The notes: generated by a model not told the origin, from the letters alone. Shown: positions 38,187-47,316, counted from the stretch's first letter. The stretch is 47,413 nt of DNA from an uncultured Lachnospiraceae bacterium (GCA_944381475.1 CALWLH010000103.1:1-47413); one strand, 5' to 3'. Translations and numbers: made by a program.

Positions 38187-39476
38187 TCACTCAACAAAGC
38201 CAAAGCAAAGAATGGCAAACGCTTTATCCGCATCTCCCTCTGCCATTTTAATCTCCACAGTATGGCTCTGCGCCTCCTCCTGGCGGAACACGCATTCCGC
38301 CACCGGATTGTTCCAGCCGTCAGAGGAATTTCCCTCCAGGGTGTAAACCAGCTCTCCATCCACATACACCTCTGCGCTGCCATAGGTAGCGCTGGCTGTA
38401 TCCCGATATACCACATACAGGAACGTGCCCTCAAAGGTAAAGGTGAAGGGTTCATTTTCCGTCTCGGAAGCTTCCTTCATCCAGCCATCGGGGAATGAAC
38501 TTAAGCCGCTCTTTTCCGCAAAGGAGCCGGTGCTCTCCACCGTCAGATTATTCTTATCCATCATTTCCATGCTAGTGAGATCCTGACGAAGGGCAAGCTT
38601 TTCGGGAAGCTCCGCCGGCTCATCCGTCTCACTGGCATCCAAGGATTTATAGTAGTTGATGATAAAGTCCGCATACACCGCCTGGCCGTATTCATTGGGG
38701 TGGGACTCGTCATTGGACCAATCCGCCCAAGTCATGCGCCCCTCCTGGATCTCCGGCCAGATGGCATTCTTTACGCTGATCATGGGAAGGCTGTAGTGGA
38801 AGCCTGTGGCGCCCATATCATCCTGCATGGTATAACCGCTCTCAATGACAGAAAACAGCAGCACCACCGCCGGCGCATTTTCCTGGCTCAGCGCCTTCAT
38901 GATCAGAGAATCATAGGCCCTGGAATCCGCCTGGCTGTCATTGACAGCAAACTCAATGAACAGGATGTCCGGCTCATAGGCAAACACGTCCCGGTCGGAG
39001 CGGATCAGCCCCAGAGTGGAGGGTGTTCCGCTAAGGCCCGCATTCACATAGTGTACCGTATCCCGGGAGCCATAGGTATCCGCAAAATACTCATAGCTGA
39101 GCTTTGCGTAAATTTCTTCTGTACCCGCATTGTACCCTTCCGTAATGGAGCCGCCGATATAGGCGATGGTGATATCCTCCCCTGCCTGTGCCCGCTCTAT
39201 CACCTGCTTCATGCGGTAATTATTTCCCATAGTCAGGAGGGATCTGTCCACCATATCCCGGTAAATCTGTTCTTCTGCAGTAAGGGACTCCGTCTCCTGG
39301 GGAGTGGTCGCTTCTTCTGCGGTTGTTTCCTCCCGGGAGGTTTCCGTCTGTTCATCGGCGCTCTGTTCCTGCGTCACCGACTCTGTAGTTTCACTGGCAG
39401 GACTGCCGCTTCCCGCTGTGCAGCCTGTCATCAGCAGCACCGCCGCCAAAAGGCCTGTCCAATATTGTTTTCTCAT
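38187..39476 (-). CDS. SGNH-hydrolase lipoprotein with C-terminal beta domain
   Basis: This 429-residue exported protein has the signal MRKQYWTGLLAAVLLMTGC, with a lipidated Cys19, and then a Glu/Thr/Ser-rich linker of about 55 residues. The SGNH domain carries IAYIGGSITEGY (nucleophile Ser), FIEFAVND (block III Asn) and DESHPNEYGQ (catalytic Asp/His). The last 120 residues form a separate beta domain resembling a carbohydrate-binding or sugar-esterase auxiliary fold. It could deacetylate cell-wall or plant polysaccharides outside the cell. The start at 39476 follows AAAGGAGA; an upstream Met is less likely. Confidence 0.87.
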   Translation of the reverse strand: MRKQYWTGLLAAVLLMTGCTAGSGSPASETTESVTQEQSADEQTETSREETTAEEATTPQETESLTAEEQIYRDMVDRSLLTMGNNYRMKQVIERAQAGEDITIAYIGGSITEGYNAGTEEIYAKLSYEYFADTYGSRDTVHYVNAGLSGTPSTLGLIRSDRDVFAYEPDILFIEFAVNDSQADSRAYDSLIMKALSQENAPAVVLLFSVIESGYTMQDDMGATGFHYSLPMISVKNAIWPEIQEGRMTWADWSNDESHPNEYGQAVYADFIINYYKSLDASETDEPAELPEKLALRQDLTSMEMMDKNNLTVESTGSFAEKSGLSSFPDGWMKEASETENEPFTFTFEGTFLYVVYRDTASATYGSAEVYVDGELVYTLEGNSSDGWNNPVAECVFRQEEAQSHTVEIKMAEGDADKAFAILCFGFVE

Positions 39477-39507
39477 ACCAATCTCCTTTTTCACTCCGTT
39501 CATATAT

Positions 39508-39546
39508 TATGATGTTGGGGTCAAAAGGTATTTTGACCCTGATATC
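39508..39546. repeat. MITE-like element, family A (minimal copy)
   Basis: This 39-bp hairpin matches 35865-35904 except that it has three instead of four Cs after TTTTGA. That junction matches the right-hand end of the long copy (36045-36060), as if the interior had been lost between the direct repeats TTTTGACCC. It lies between the GH5 and SGNH genes and is directly joined to a family B repeat. Confidence 0.75.
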
Positions 39547-39625
39547 GGATAGAGGCACGCCCGCTAAAGCGGACCTACCAAGTCTCATTCGCCAATAAAA
39601 TGCTTCGCATGGGCGAATGCTCGCC
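39547..39625. repeat. Structured intergenic repeat, family B (short copy)
   Basis: The 23-base block 39554-39576 is identical to 7505-7527, and AATGCTTCGCATGGG is shared with 7550-7564. The surrounding stem is CATTCGCC/GGCGAATG here and GCACCTG/CAGGTGC in the long copy, so sequence differs but pairing is kept. The left part of the long copy is missing; both begin with ATCGGATAG. Confidence 0.75.
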
Positions 39626-39631
39626 CCGGCT

Positions 39632-41713
39632 TTATTGCACGGAACAGCCTGTGAGCTGTACCTCCGTAGAGGATTTCACAATCAATCCCGGGGAGACGCT
39701 GCTTCGCGGCTGAATGCCAGCGTTCCAGTCCGCATCGGAGGTGATGGTGACGGCGGCGCCGTTTACATGCACGGTTCCATTCCAGGAAGATTCGATCTCC
39801 ACATTTCCTGAAAAGGTCAGAACCACCTTCCAGCCTGTAATGGCCGCGTCTCCTGTATTCTGAATATGCACATCCAGCTGCATATGATATCCCTGGGCCG
39901 CATCCCCCCAGCTGTTGGTATTATTGGCCTGCACGGTACAGTTGGCCCCGGAAGCCTGCTGGGGCGCCTGGGTTGTAGGGGGCACATACTCCGTGGCGGG
40001 CTGGGTCTGGGGCGTCTGAGTTGGCTGCTGAGCCGACTGTTCTCCTTCAGCTGTGCTTCCCAGATCCCTCAGATTCCCCTTCATCATATTCACAAACCAT
40101 TTGCCGGAGGCGCTGAGGTCGTTCACCGTCCAGCCGCTGGTTTTTGTGCAGGAGGTGTTTATCAAGGCAGAGGTCTCGTTTTTATTGGACAGGTTCCAGA
40201 TACAAAAGCTCACATTGCATTGGTTCATGGCTGTTATCCAGGCGTTCGCGGAAGCCTCATCGATCCCCCCGTTTCCGGACGCATCGCAGATACCGTACTC
40301 CGTCACAAAGATGGGCAATCCGGAATTCACCGCGCTGATCATGCGATTTCTCAGATCATCCTTATGGGTGGCTGCGTAGAAATGCAGGGAATACATGATG
40401 TTGGAATACCCTGTCACCGGGTTTGCCGCCGCCTGGTGCACATCCTGGGACCAGGTAGGGGAACCCACGATAACAATGGACTCTGGCGCGTTGGACCGGA
40501 TCACGGGGATCACTTCCTCCGCGTAGGATTTCACCTCACCCCAGGAAACCCCGCCGTTGGGTTCGTTGCAGATTTCATAGAGCACATTTCCATAGGCGGC
40601 GTATTTTGCGGAAATCTCCCTGAAAAATTCAATGGCCGTGGACTTGTAGGTGTTGGGATTTCCCTCACCCAATACATGCCAGTCAATGATCACATATAAT
40701 CCCAGCTCTGTGGCAGCCTGAACGCCGGTGTCAATGAGATTCTTCAGCCAGGTCTGATCTCCCCCGGTACAATAGCCGTTATTCTCCGCCGAATACATGG
40801 CCAGGCGCACCACATTGACGCCCCATTCATCCCGCATGGTCTGGAAGGCCGCCTTATTCACATAATCCGGGAACCAGGCGATCCCGTGGGTGCTGACGCC
40901 CCTGAGCTGATAAATATTTCCATTCTGGTCAAGAATATTTGTGCCGGAAACCGTCAGCTTTCCGTGGTTTGCGTAGGGTGTTCCACCCTCGGCGGAGACG
41001 GGCTCCCTCTGGGGCTGGGCGGTTGTGGAAGGCGCTGGGGCAGTCGGCGGCGCTGTCTCCGGCGCCTCCTGTGTCTGGGAGGTACCGCCGGCCCCGCTCT
41101 GATTTTCTCCAGAGCCGGCATGTTCCCTGCTGCCCTCTGTCGCTTCAGCAGCATCCTCCGTCTCCGCAGCACTCCCTGTTTCTTCATCCTCCTCCGATGA
41201 CTCCTGCTCCTGGGAGGTCATCTCTTCATCCGTCTCATCAGAAGACTGCTCCGACTGTTTATCTTCTTCTGCTTCCTCCAGGGACTCACTGCTCTCATCA
41301 GCCTGGCTTGTAGTCTGTTTTTCTTCGTCTATATCCTCCGTGGTCTCATGGGAAGCAAAAAGAGTGTCCTCTGTCTCATTTCCAGCGCCGGAGCTCTGTC
41401 CCGCTTCAAGCAGTTCCTCCCCAGTCTGCGCCTGGGTGGCGTCTGCAGGGGCAAGGCGGCTGTATCCAAAGGCGATTCCAAGCCCCAGAGCCAAAAAAAT
41501 CAGCACCAGAAGGACGCCGGAAAGCACCAGGCGCTTTCTATCAGAAACGAGCCAATGGATGCCCCCTTTATCAGGCTTCTCCTCTCCCAGAGGATGAGCT
41601 TCTGCCATGTCAGCCCCATCACCCGCCGCCTGCTCTGCATGTCCATCGGAAACGGATGCGTCAGCCTCCGCCGCAGCCTCCGCATCTAATAAATCCTTAT
41701 TATTCTCATCCAT
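39632..41713 (-). CDS. Membrane-anchored GH5 endoglucanase with C-terminal CBM2
   Basis: This 693-residue protein has a cytoplasmic acidic N-terminus, one signal-anchor helix (LVLSGVLLVLIFLALGLGIA, near residue 65), a low-complexity linker of about 150 residues rich in Glu, Ser, Thr and Asp, and a GH5 catalytic domain. The acid/base Glu is in ICNEPNGG and the nucleophile Glu in FVTEYGIC. A Thr/Pro/Gln linker and a CBM2-like cellulose-binding domain follow, with Cys near both ends (NCTVQANN, TGCSVQ). It should cleave beta-1,4-glucans at the cell surface. The ATG lies one base after the stop of the upstream nuclease gene (TGAGATG), so translation is probably coupled. Confidence 0.92.
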   Translation of the reverse strand: MDENNKDLLDAEAAAEADASVSDGHAEQAAGDGADMAEAHPLGEEKPDKGGIHWLVSDRKRLVLSGVLLVLIFLALGLGIAFGYSRLAPADATQAQTGEELLEAGQSSGAGNETEDTLFASHETTEDIDEEKQTTSQADESSESLEEAEEDKQSEQSSDETDEEMTSQEQESSEEDEETGSAAETEDAAEATEGSREHAGSGENQSGAGGTSQTQEAPETAPPTAPAPSTTAQPQREPVSAEGGTPYANHGKLTVSGTNILDQNGNIYQLRGVSTHGIAWFPDYVNKAAFQTMRDEWGVNVVRLAMYSAENNGYCTGGDQTWLKNLIDTGVQAATELGLYVIIDWHVLGEGNPNTYKSTAIEFFREISAKYAAYGNVLYEICNEPNGGVSWGEVKSYAEEVIPVIRSNAPESIVIVGSPTWSQDVHQAAANPVTGYSNIMYSLHFYAATHKDDLRNRMISAVNSGLPIFVTEYGICDASGNGGIDEASANAWITAMNQCNVSFCIWNLSNKNETSALINTSCTKTSGWTVNDLSASGKWFVNMMKGNLRDLGSTAEGEQSAQQPTQTPQTQPATEYVPPTTQAPQQASGANCTVQANNTNSWGDAAQGYHMQLDVHIQNTGDAAITGWKVVLTFSGNVEIESSWNGTVHVNGAAVTITSDADWNAGIQPRSSVSPGLIVKSSTEVQLTGCSVQ

Positions 41714-41714
41714 C

Positions 41715-43319
41715 TCACTGCTCCCACTTGTCGCACATCGCATTGATCTGATCCGTCAGCTTTGCCAAATCTTTATTTGCCATGCCCTCGGATTTTTTGA
41801 TAAGGGCCATCAGGCGCTGGCCAGCAGCCACCAGTCTGGCGTAAACCCCGCTGGCTTTTCTGGCAGGCGCAGCTTTAGGCTTGATGTACTCCCGAACCCC
41901 TTCGCTTAAGAATACGCCCTTTGCCAGATCGTATGCCGCGCCGCTGTAGGGGGCCATTGCAGGAACATTCATACAGCGCTCAACCTCCTCCGCAAAGGCT
42001 TCGCATACATCATCCTCCCCATGAACAATGAAAATCTGCCGGGGCTTCTTTTTTTCAAATGCCTTGATCCAGGTAATCAACCCGTCATGATCCGCGTGGC
42101 CGCTGATTCCCTCAATCTTTTCCAATCTGGCCTCCACCTTAATCTCCTCACCGAAGATTTTCACCGTGTCGGCCCCGTCCAAAAGCACTCTGCCAAGGCT
42201 TCCCACAGCCTGATAGCCTGCAAAGAGCACGGTACATTCCTTGCGCCACAAATTGTGCTTCAGGTGGTGGCGGATACGTCCCGCATCGCACATGCCTGAG
42301 GCTGAAAGAATCACCTTCGGAGAAGAATTGGTGTTAATCAGCTTCGACTCGTCGCTGGTTACAGCCAGTTTCAGGCCCTGAAAGGTGATGGGATTTCTCC
42401 CGGAATTGACAATCTCCAGAGCCTCATCGTCAAAGCACTCCTCAAAATTAGCGTGAAACACATGAGTGGCCTCCACCGCCATGGGACTGTCCACATAGAC
42501 CTCCACATTCTGAAATCTGCCCAGACGGCCGGAATTTTTGATCTTTCGCAGAAAGTAGAGCATTTCCTGGGTTCTGCCCACCGCAAAACAGGGAACAACC
42601 ACATTCCCCCCCTGTTCAAAGGTTTCAAGCATCACCTGTAAAAGCTTTTCCTCGTAATTGTCCCGCACCCCATGGTTACGGTTTCCATAGGTGGACTCCA
42701 TCACCACATAATCCGCTTCCTCTATGTAATGGGGATCCCGGATCAGGGGCTGATTGCTGTTTCCGATATCCCCGGAGAAAACAATCTTTCTAGTCACATC
42801 CCCCTCTGTCAGCCACAGCTCGATGCTGGCGGAGCCAAGGAGGTGTCCCGCATCTACAAAGCAAACCTCCACGCCCTCGCAGAGGACAAAGGTCTCCATA
42901 TAGCTGTGCTCATAAAAAAGGGTCAATACTCCTTCCGCATCCTCCATGGTGTACAGCGGCGGCACCTCCGGCTGACCTTTACGCTTTCCCTTACGGTTCT
43001 TCCATTCCGCTTCTGTTTCCTGTATATAGGCAGAATCCTTCAGCATAATGGTGCAAAGCTCGCTGGTTGCCTTTGTGGTATGTACCTCCCCCCGAAAGCC
43101 ATGGGCATATAAGAGAGGCAGCAAGCCCGTATGATCTATATGGGCATGTGTAATCAGCACGTAGTCAATCTCCGCCTCGCTCACCGGCAGAGGCTGATTG
43201 GCGTAAATGTTTTGGCCCTGCTCCATACCATAATCAATTAAAATATTTTTCCCATTCACCGACAGATAATGACAGCTCCCTGTCACCTCATGGTCGGCAC
43301 CGATAAACATCAGCTTCAC
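41715..43319 (-). CDS. Beta-CASP metallo-beta-lactamase-fold nuclease
   Basis: This 534-residue protein has the zinc-binding motif HAHIDHTG (His58, His60, Asp62, His63), a second His in DAGHLLGSASI, FSGDIGN, and the beta-CASP blocks SPMAVEATHVF, SASGMCDAG and GISGHADHDGL. These are the features of RNA-processing nucleases related to CPSF73/YSH1 and distinct from RNase J. A C-terminal basic extension of about 70 residues is unusual and may bind RNA. The role is inferred as RNA processing in the cytoplasm. It is translationally coupled to the GH5 gene downstream. Confidence 0.9.
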   Translation of the reverse strand: MKLMFIGADHEVTGSCHYLSVNGKNILIDYGMEQGQNIYANQPLPVSEAEIDYVLITHAHIDHTGLLPLLYAHGFRGEVHTTKATSELCTIMLKDSAYIQETEAEWKNRKGKRKGQPEVPPLYTMEDAEGVLTLFYEHSYMETFVLCEGVEVCFVDAGHLLGSASIELWLTEGDVTRKIVFSGDIGNSNQPLIRDPHYIEEADYVVMESTYGNRNHGVRDNYEEKLLQVMLETFEQGGNVVVPCFAVGRTQEMLYFLRKIKNSGRLGRFQNVEVYVDSPMAVEATHVFHANFEECFDDEALEIVNSGRNPITFQGLKLAVTSDESKLINTNSSPKVILSASGMCDAGRIRHHLKHNLWRKECTVLFAGYQAVGSLGRVLLDGADTVKIFGEEIKVEARLEKIEGISGHADHDGLITWIKAFEKKKPRQIFIVHGEDDVCEAFAEEVERCMNVPAMAPYSGAAYDLAKGVFLSEGVREYIKPKAAPARKASGVYARLVAAGQRLMALIKKSEGMANKDLAKLTDQINAMCDKWEQ

Positions 43320-43504
43320 CCCAAAAACCCCCTAACTTCAGAATTGATTTTATGCAGCCAGTGCGTCCTCCTGAAAAAACGAAAGAACCCACTAATATAT
43401 TCTCTATTCTAACATGGAGTTTTTGATTTGTCATCAGAAATCCGGCAGAAAGGAAAATTTTTCCAATCAATGCTAGGATTTTTTTTCATGTCATGGTATA
43501 ATAA

Positions 43505-43557
43505 CGAGGCAAGCGACACCCGAGCTTGCTCGAGGTGACATTTGCCGAGTATCACAT
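43505..43557 (-). repeat. Short hairpin repeat, family C (copy 2)
   Basis: This 53-bp block is the inverted counterpart of 31314-31367 (about 80% identical with one gap). The stem here is CACC-T-CGAGC with GCTCGGGTG. It lies in the divergent region between the beta-CASP gene and the CbiE/T-like gene, about 40 bp before the latter's start codon. Confidence 0.65.
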
Positions 43558-43599
43558 AAAAAACACATGTTTTTCGGCAGCTGCCGGGAAAGGAAAACC

Positions 43600-44499
43600 A
43601 TGAATGAGAATACCTTTACAAACGAGCATATTTTAGCCTGGATGACCTTTTATTCAGAAAAAATGGATCTGAATCTGGAAAAAGTAAAGCTGTTAAACAT
43701 TTGCAGCAAAAAAAGAAATGTAATACCCTCTGTTGAAACCCACAAGCGGGTCATGATCTTTGCCAACGAAAGCCACAAGGATCTGTTCTACGAGCTGTGG
43801 GAGGCAGGACTGGGAGAATGCGATGTGTGGTACGGGGAGGGGCAAAATCCCGGGGGACTTCTTCGCCATGCCCGGGTGCGGGATCTGATCCAGAAAGAAA
43901 TCAGCAGTCCCACAGTGCTGCTGGTCGTCAATGAAAACACCCGCGAAACCTACCATTTCGGCATCAAAAATGAAAACTTCAGCCGGGGTCCCATCCACTA
44001 TGTGGGCAGCGAAATCCGGGCTGTGATTATGAGCCTTCTGCACGTTGATTCTAACGATTGTATTTGTGTTGTCAGCGGCGAAAGTATCGTGATCGAGGCG
44101 GCTATAGCCGCCAGCGAAGGCACAATTATAGCTGTAGAAAATGACCTGGGTTCCAAAAATTCCATGCACGACAACGCGGCAAAGTTCGGCGTTCACAATG
44201 TGGAGATTGTCACAGACATGAAAAAGGAGACCCTCGCTCCTCTTCCCACGCCCCGGCTGGCATTTATCGTGGCCACTAAAACGTTGGAGGAGGATATAAG
44301 AAATCTCCTTGCCGTCAATCCTCGTATGGAATTTGTCATCTACACCCTGGAGCTGGACATCCTTTCCCAGATCAAAGATATTTTTGAGCGCAATGGGATC
44401 CAGGACATGGAGGTGCTGCAGATCTCCGTCTCCAAGGCGGATAAAAACAGCATCTTTGTGGCTCAGCCTGCCCCCTGGCTTATCAGCGGACACGCCTAA
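43600..44499 (+). CDS. Degenerate CbiE/CbiT (precorrin methyltransferase)-like protein
   Basis: This 299-residue protein aligns by eye to the second half of CbiE followed by CbiT of cobalamin synthesis. The CbiE-like part has VMIFANESHKDLFYELWEAG and GECDVWYGEGQNPGG. The CbiT-like part has GPIHYVGSEIRAVIMSLL, then IEAAIAASEGTIIAVEND and KFGVHNVEIV. The glycine-rich SAM-binding loop expected as DxGxGxGS is replaced by CICVVSGESI (154-163), and the N-terminal half of CbiE is missing. It is probably not a functional methyltransferase. The start at 43600 follows GGGAAAGG. The stop overlaps the next convergent gene by 4 bp. No other cobalamin synthesis gene is adjacent. Confidence 0.75.
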   Translation: MNENTFTNEHILAWMTFYSEKMDLNLEKVKLLNICSKKRNVIPSVETHKRVMIFANESHKDLFYELWEAGLGECDVWYGEGQNPGGLLRHARVRDLIQKEISSPTVLLVVNENTRETYHFGIKNENFSRGPIHYVGSEIRAVIMSLLHVDSNDCICVVSGESIVIEAAIAASEGTIIAVENDLGSKNSMHDNAAKFGVHNVEIVTDMKKETLAPLPTPRLAFIVATKTLEEDIRNLLAVNPRMEFVIYTLELDILSQIKDIFERNGIQDMEVLQISVSKADKNSIFVAQPAPWLISGHA

Positions 44500-44927
44500 T
44501 CCCACTTAAACAATATGATTCCGCCTATCGCAAGCAGCATTCCCATGAGCTTACGCCACTCGAATGCTGCTTTTTCTACCCCGAACAGTCCAAACAGTTC
44601 AATGAGCCAGGCCACCACCACCTGACTGACCACAATGATCAGAACCGCCCTTGCAGGCCCCAGATCTCCCATGCTCTTTATGACCGTAAAAGTGATAAAG
44701 GCCCCGATCACTCCTCCTAGAAGCATATATTTGTCCTGTACGTCAAATACCTTCATAACCGGCTCCCGCCCTGTCACCAGCCAGGCTGCCACGCAGGTCA
44801 AAAATGCTGTAAGCTGCACAAATCCTGTTGCTGTCCATATATTGCTGACCTTTGTCACCTCTGTGTTAAACACCCCCTGGATACTCATGAGCGCTCCGCT
44901 CACCAGGGCAAAAATAATTCCCCACAT
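44496..44927 (-). CDS. Small DMT-family transporter (DUF606/YdcZ-like)
   Basis: This 143-residue membrane protein has five hydrophobic segments. It resembles the DUF606 branch of the drug/metabolite transporter superfamily, with IIFALVSGALMSIQGVFNTE and GGVIGAFITFTVIKSMGDLG. Such half-size proteins work as dimers, sometimes encoded in pairs, but only one is present here. Start at 44927 with a GGAGGAA site. Its stop overlaps the convergent CbiE/T-like gene by 4 bp. Substrate unknown. Confidence 0.87.
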   Translation of the reverse strand: MWGIIFALVSGALMSIQGVFNTEVTKVSNIWTATGFVQLTAFLTCVAAWLVTGREPVMKVFDVQDKYMLLGGVIGAFITFTVIKSMGDLGPARAVLIIVVSQVVVAWLIELFGLFGVEKAAFEWRKLMGMLLAIGGIILFKWD

Positions 44928-45048
44928 ACCTGTTCCTCCGTTCATTTTTTCCAAGTATGCGACATTTTTCCCAATTTATTCATTGATGTGATGATACCAG
45001 GAGCAAGGGGGCTTCTTCAGGTACGGTATTTTTTTAATTTCAATCGAG

Positions 45049-45112
45049 TAGGGGAAAAGAGCCCCCTACTCGATTTGCGATGTCGCACAGCAGGTGACGG
45101 CAGGTCCGCTTG
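45049..45112. repeat. Hairpin-containing repeat, possible family B relative
   Basis: A perfect 12-bp stem ATCGAGTAGGGG/CCCCTACTCGAT is followed by GCGATGTCGC and GGTGACGGCA. The order TAGGGG hairpin, GCGAT, GGTGACGGCA recalls the long family B copy at 7386, but overall similarity is low. Located between the DMT gene and the argD terminator. Confidence 0.5.
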
Positions 45113-45125
45113 ATGGGCTTATCGC

Positions 45126-45175
45126 ATAAATAAATGCCCCGCTGATTTACAGCAAGCAGTAAAACAGCGAGGCAT
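45126..45175 (-). terminator. Terminator of the arginine operon (after argD)
   Basis: On the minus strand ATGCC-CGCTG-TTTAC pairs with GTAAA-CAGCG-GGCAT in a long stem with single-base interruptions, followed by TTATTTATG. It begins about 10 bp after the argD stop. Confidence 0.85.
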
Positions 45176-45185
45176 GAAAATAACC

Positions 45186-46382
45186 TTAAAAGCTTTTAAG
45201 AGCTGCCCGGAGCTTTCCGGCCATCTCGTCCACATTTTCCCTGGTGATGATCAGCGGCGGGACAAAGCGAATGGTGTTGCTGCTGGCCCCGATGAGAATC
45301 AGTCCATGGGCCTGGGCCGCCTTTACAATATCGCCGCTGGATACCTGAGCGGTAAACTCCAGCCCCTGAATCAGCCCCATTCCCCGATGCTCCTTTACAA
45401 TGGGAAATTCTTCTTTAATGTTCTCCAGGGTATCCCACAGATAGGGCGCCACGGAATTTACATTGTCGAGCACATGCTCCTCCCTGAAAATATCCATGAC
45501 AACATCCACCGCCGCACACACGAAGGGATTGCCCCCATAGGTGGTGCCGTGATCCCCCGGCTCCATGGAGGCCGCGCGCTCCGTACAGAGAAACGCTCCT
45601 ACCGGCACACCGCAGCCAAGGGCCTTTGCGCATGTGATGATATCCGGCTGAATATCGTAATTTTGAAAGGCAAACATTTTTCCGGTACGTCCCATGCCGC
45701 ACTGAATCTCGTCGCAGATCATCAGGGCATTATGCGCATCACAGAGTCTGCGCACCCCCTGGATAAACTCTTTCGTGGCGGGATAAATCCCCCCCTCTCC
45801 CTGAACAGTCTCCAGAATCACACAGGCAGTGTCATCATTCATCAGCGCCCTTACGCTTTCCAGGTCATTGTATTTTGCAAACTTCACATTCGGAATCAGG
45901 GGCTCGAAGGGGGTACGGTAATGCTCTGTTCCCGTCACGGAAAGAGCGCCCATACTTCTTCCGTGAAAGGAATGCTCCATGGCAATGATCGTGTAATCCT
46001 GGCTCTTGCGATTCATATTTGCATATTTTTTTGCCAGCTTCAATGCCCCCTCGATGGCCTCTGTGCCGCTGTTTGTAAAAAATACCCGGTCCATGCCGGA
46101 GGCTGCCTTCAGCTTCGCTGCCGCGCTGCCTCCGGAAACATTGTAAAACAGGTTCGAGGTGTGTATAAGCTTGTCGATTTGTGCCTTTAAAGCGTCATTA
46201 TATCGCTCATTGCCGTAGCCCAGCGCCATAACCGCGATTCCGGCGCCGAAATCCAGGTAACGCTTCCCCTCCGTATCATACAGGTAAACCCCTTCGCCCT
46301 TTTCGAGAATAATCGGATACCTGTTATATGTATGAAGATAAGCCCCCTCAGCCTGACTGATCATTTCCTGCTTGTTCATCAT
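45186..46382 (-). CDS. argD: Acetylornithine aminotransferase
   Basis: This 398-residue PLP-dependent class III aminotransferase converts N-acetylglutamate semialdehyde to N-acetylornithine. The PLP Lys is in ITCAKALGCGVPVGAF, ICDEIQCGMGRTGKMF is the conserved Asp/Gln block, and GTEAIEGALKLAKKY and HSFHGRSMGALSVTG bind the cofactor phosphate. It follows argB by 43 bp in an arginine operon, which favours ArgD over other omega-transaminases. A strong terminator follows. Confidence 0.95.
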   Translation of the reverse strand: MMNKQEMISQAEGAYLHTYNRYPIILEKGEGVYLYDTEGKRYLDFGAGIAVMALGYGNERYNDALKAQIDKLIHTSNLFYNVSGGSAAAKLKAASGMDRVFFTNSGTEAIEGALKLAKKYANMNRKSQDYTIIAMEHSFHGRSMGALSVTGTEHYRTPFEPLIPNVKFAKYNDLESVRALMNDDTACVILETVQGEGGIYPATKEFIQGVRRLCDAHNALMICDEIQCGMGRTGKMFAFQNYDIQPDIITCAKALGCGVPVGAFLCTERAASMEPGDHGTTYGGNPFVCAAVDVVMDIFREEHVLDNVNSVAPYLWDTLENIKEEFPIVKEHRGMGLIQGLEFTAQVSSGDIVKAAQAHGLILIGASSNTIRFVPPLIITRENVDEMAGKLRAALKSF

Positions 46383-46425
46383 TGTTTATATCGTCCTCTC
46401 TGATTTCAGATTTTCCGGCTTTCCC

Positions 46426-47316
46426 TCAGCCCTGATAAAACCGCTCGGAATCCTCATTGTGAATAATGGCGGTTCCCACACCCTTGTTGGTAAAGATTTC
46501 CAGAAGCAGGCAGTGGGGCAGTCTTCCATCCATAATATGTACCCTCTTTACGCCATTTTCCACGGCATCCAGACAATTTTGCAGCTTCGGCAGCATACCG
46601 CCCCCCACATGGCCGCTGTCCAGAAACTCCTGCATCTGGGCAGTATTGAGCTCGGAGATCAGCGTGGAAGGGTCATTGGGATCCTCATACACGCCCTCCA
46701 CATCCGTCAGAAACGCCAGTTTTTCCGCCTTCACCGCCCTGGCGATGGCGCAGGCTGCATCATCCGCGTTAATATTATAGGTATTGAAATGATCGTCGTA
46801 ACCGATGGGGCAGACGATGGGGAGGAAGTCCTTCTCCAAAAGATCATATAAAATCTTGGGATTAACTCTGTCAATATCCCCAACAAAGCCAATATCCTGT
46901 CCGCAGGAAAGCTTCTTCTGTACATGAAGCAGACCCCCGTCCTTGCCGCTGATGCCCACGCCTAAAACGCCCAGCTCCTGAACCAGATTCACCAGGCTCT
47001 TGTTTACCCGATTCAAAACCATCTCTGCGATCTCCATGGTGGGTTCATCGGTTACCCGGAGACCATTCACAAACCGGGGCTCCATGCCGGATTTCTGTAC
47101 CCACTTGCTGATGTCTTTGCCGCCTCCATGGACAATGATGGGCTTAAAGCCCACCAGCTTCAGCAGAACCACATCCTGAATGACGCTCATTTTCAGCTTC
47201 TCGTCCATCATGGCGCTTCCGCCGTATTTGATCACAATAATCTTTCTGTTAAATCTCTGTATGTAGGGCAGCGCTTCGATGAGCGTCTGGGCCTTCATCA
47301 TAATCTGTTCGTCCAT
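46426..47316 (-). CDS. argB: Acetylglutamate kinase
   Basis: This 296-residue amino-acid-kinase-family enzyme phosphorylates N-acetylglutamate. The N-terminal [10 protein letters not shown] and [13 protein letters not shown] loops bind phosphates, and [20 protein letters not shown] and LTDVEGVY form the ATP site. An N-terminal extension (about 20 residues, [15 protein letters not shown]) is of the type seen in arginine-inhibited hexameric NAGKs, so feedback inhibition by arginine is likely. It starts 37 bp after the argJ stop with a GGAGGAA site. Confidence 0.97.
   Translation of the reverse strand: MDEQIMMKAQTLIEALPYIQRFNRKIIVIKYGGSAMMDEKLKMSVIQDVVLLKLVGFKPIIVHGGGKDISKWVQKSGMEPRFVNGLRVTDEPTMEIAEMVLNRVNKSLVNLVQELGVLGVGISGKDGGLLHVQKKLSCGQDIGFVGDIDRVNPKILYDLLEKDFLPIVCPIGYDDHFNTYNINADDAACAIARAVKAEKLAFLTDVEGVYEDPNDPSTLISELNTAQMQEFLDSGHVGGGMLPKLQNCLDAVENGVKRVHIMDGRLPHCLLLEIFTNKGVGTAIIHNEDSERFYQG

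Noticed and set aside
36720-38498. Very long plus-strand open frame (592 codons) opposite the VWA, MoxR and SGNH genes
   Set aside because: It is antisense to three well-supported genes, has no ribosome site or recognisable domain, and spans gene boundaries; it reflects codon bias on the coding strand.
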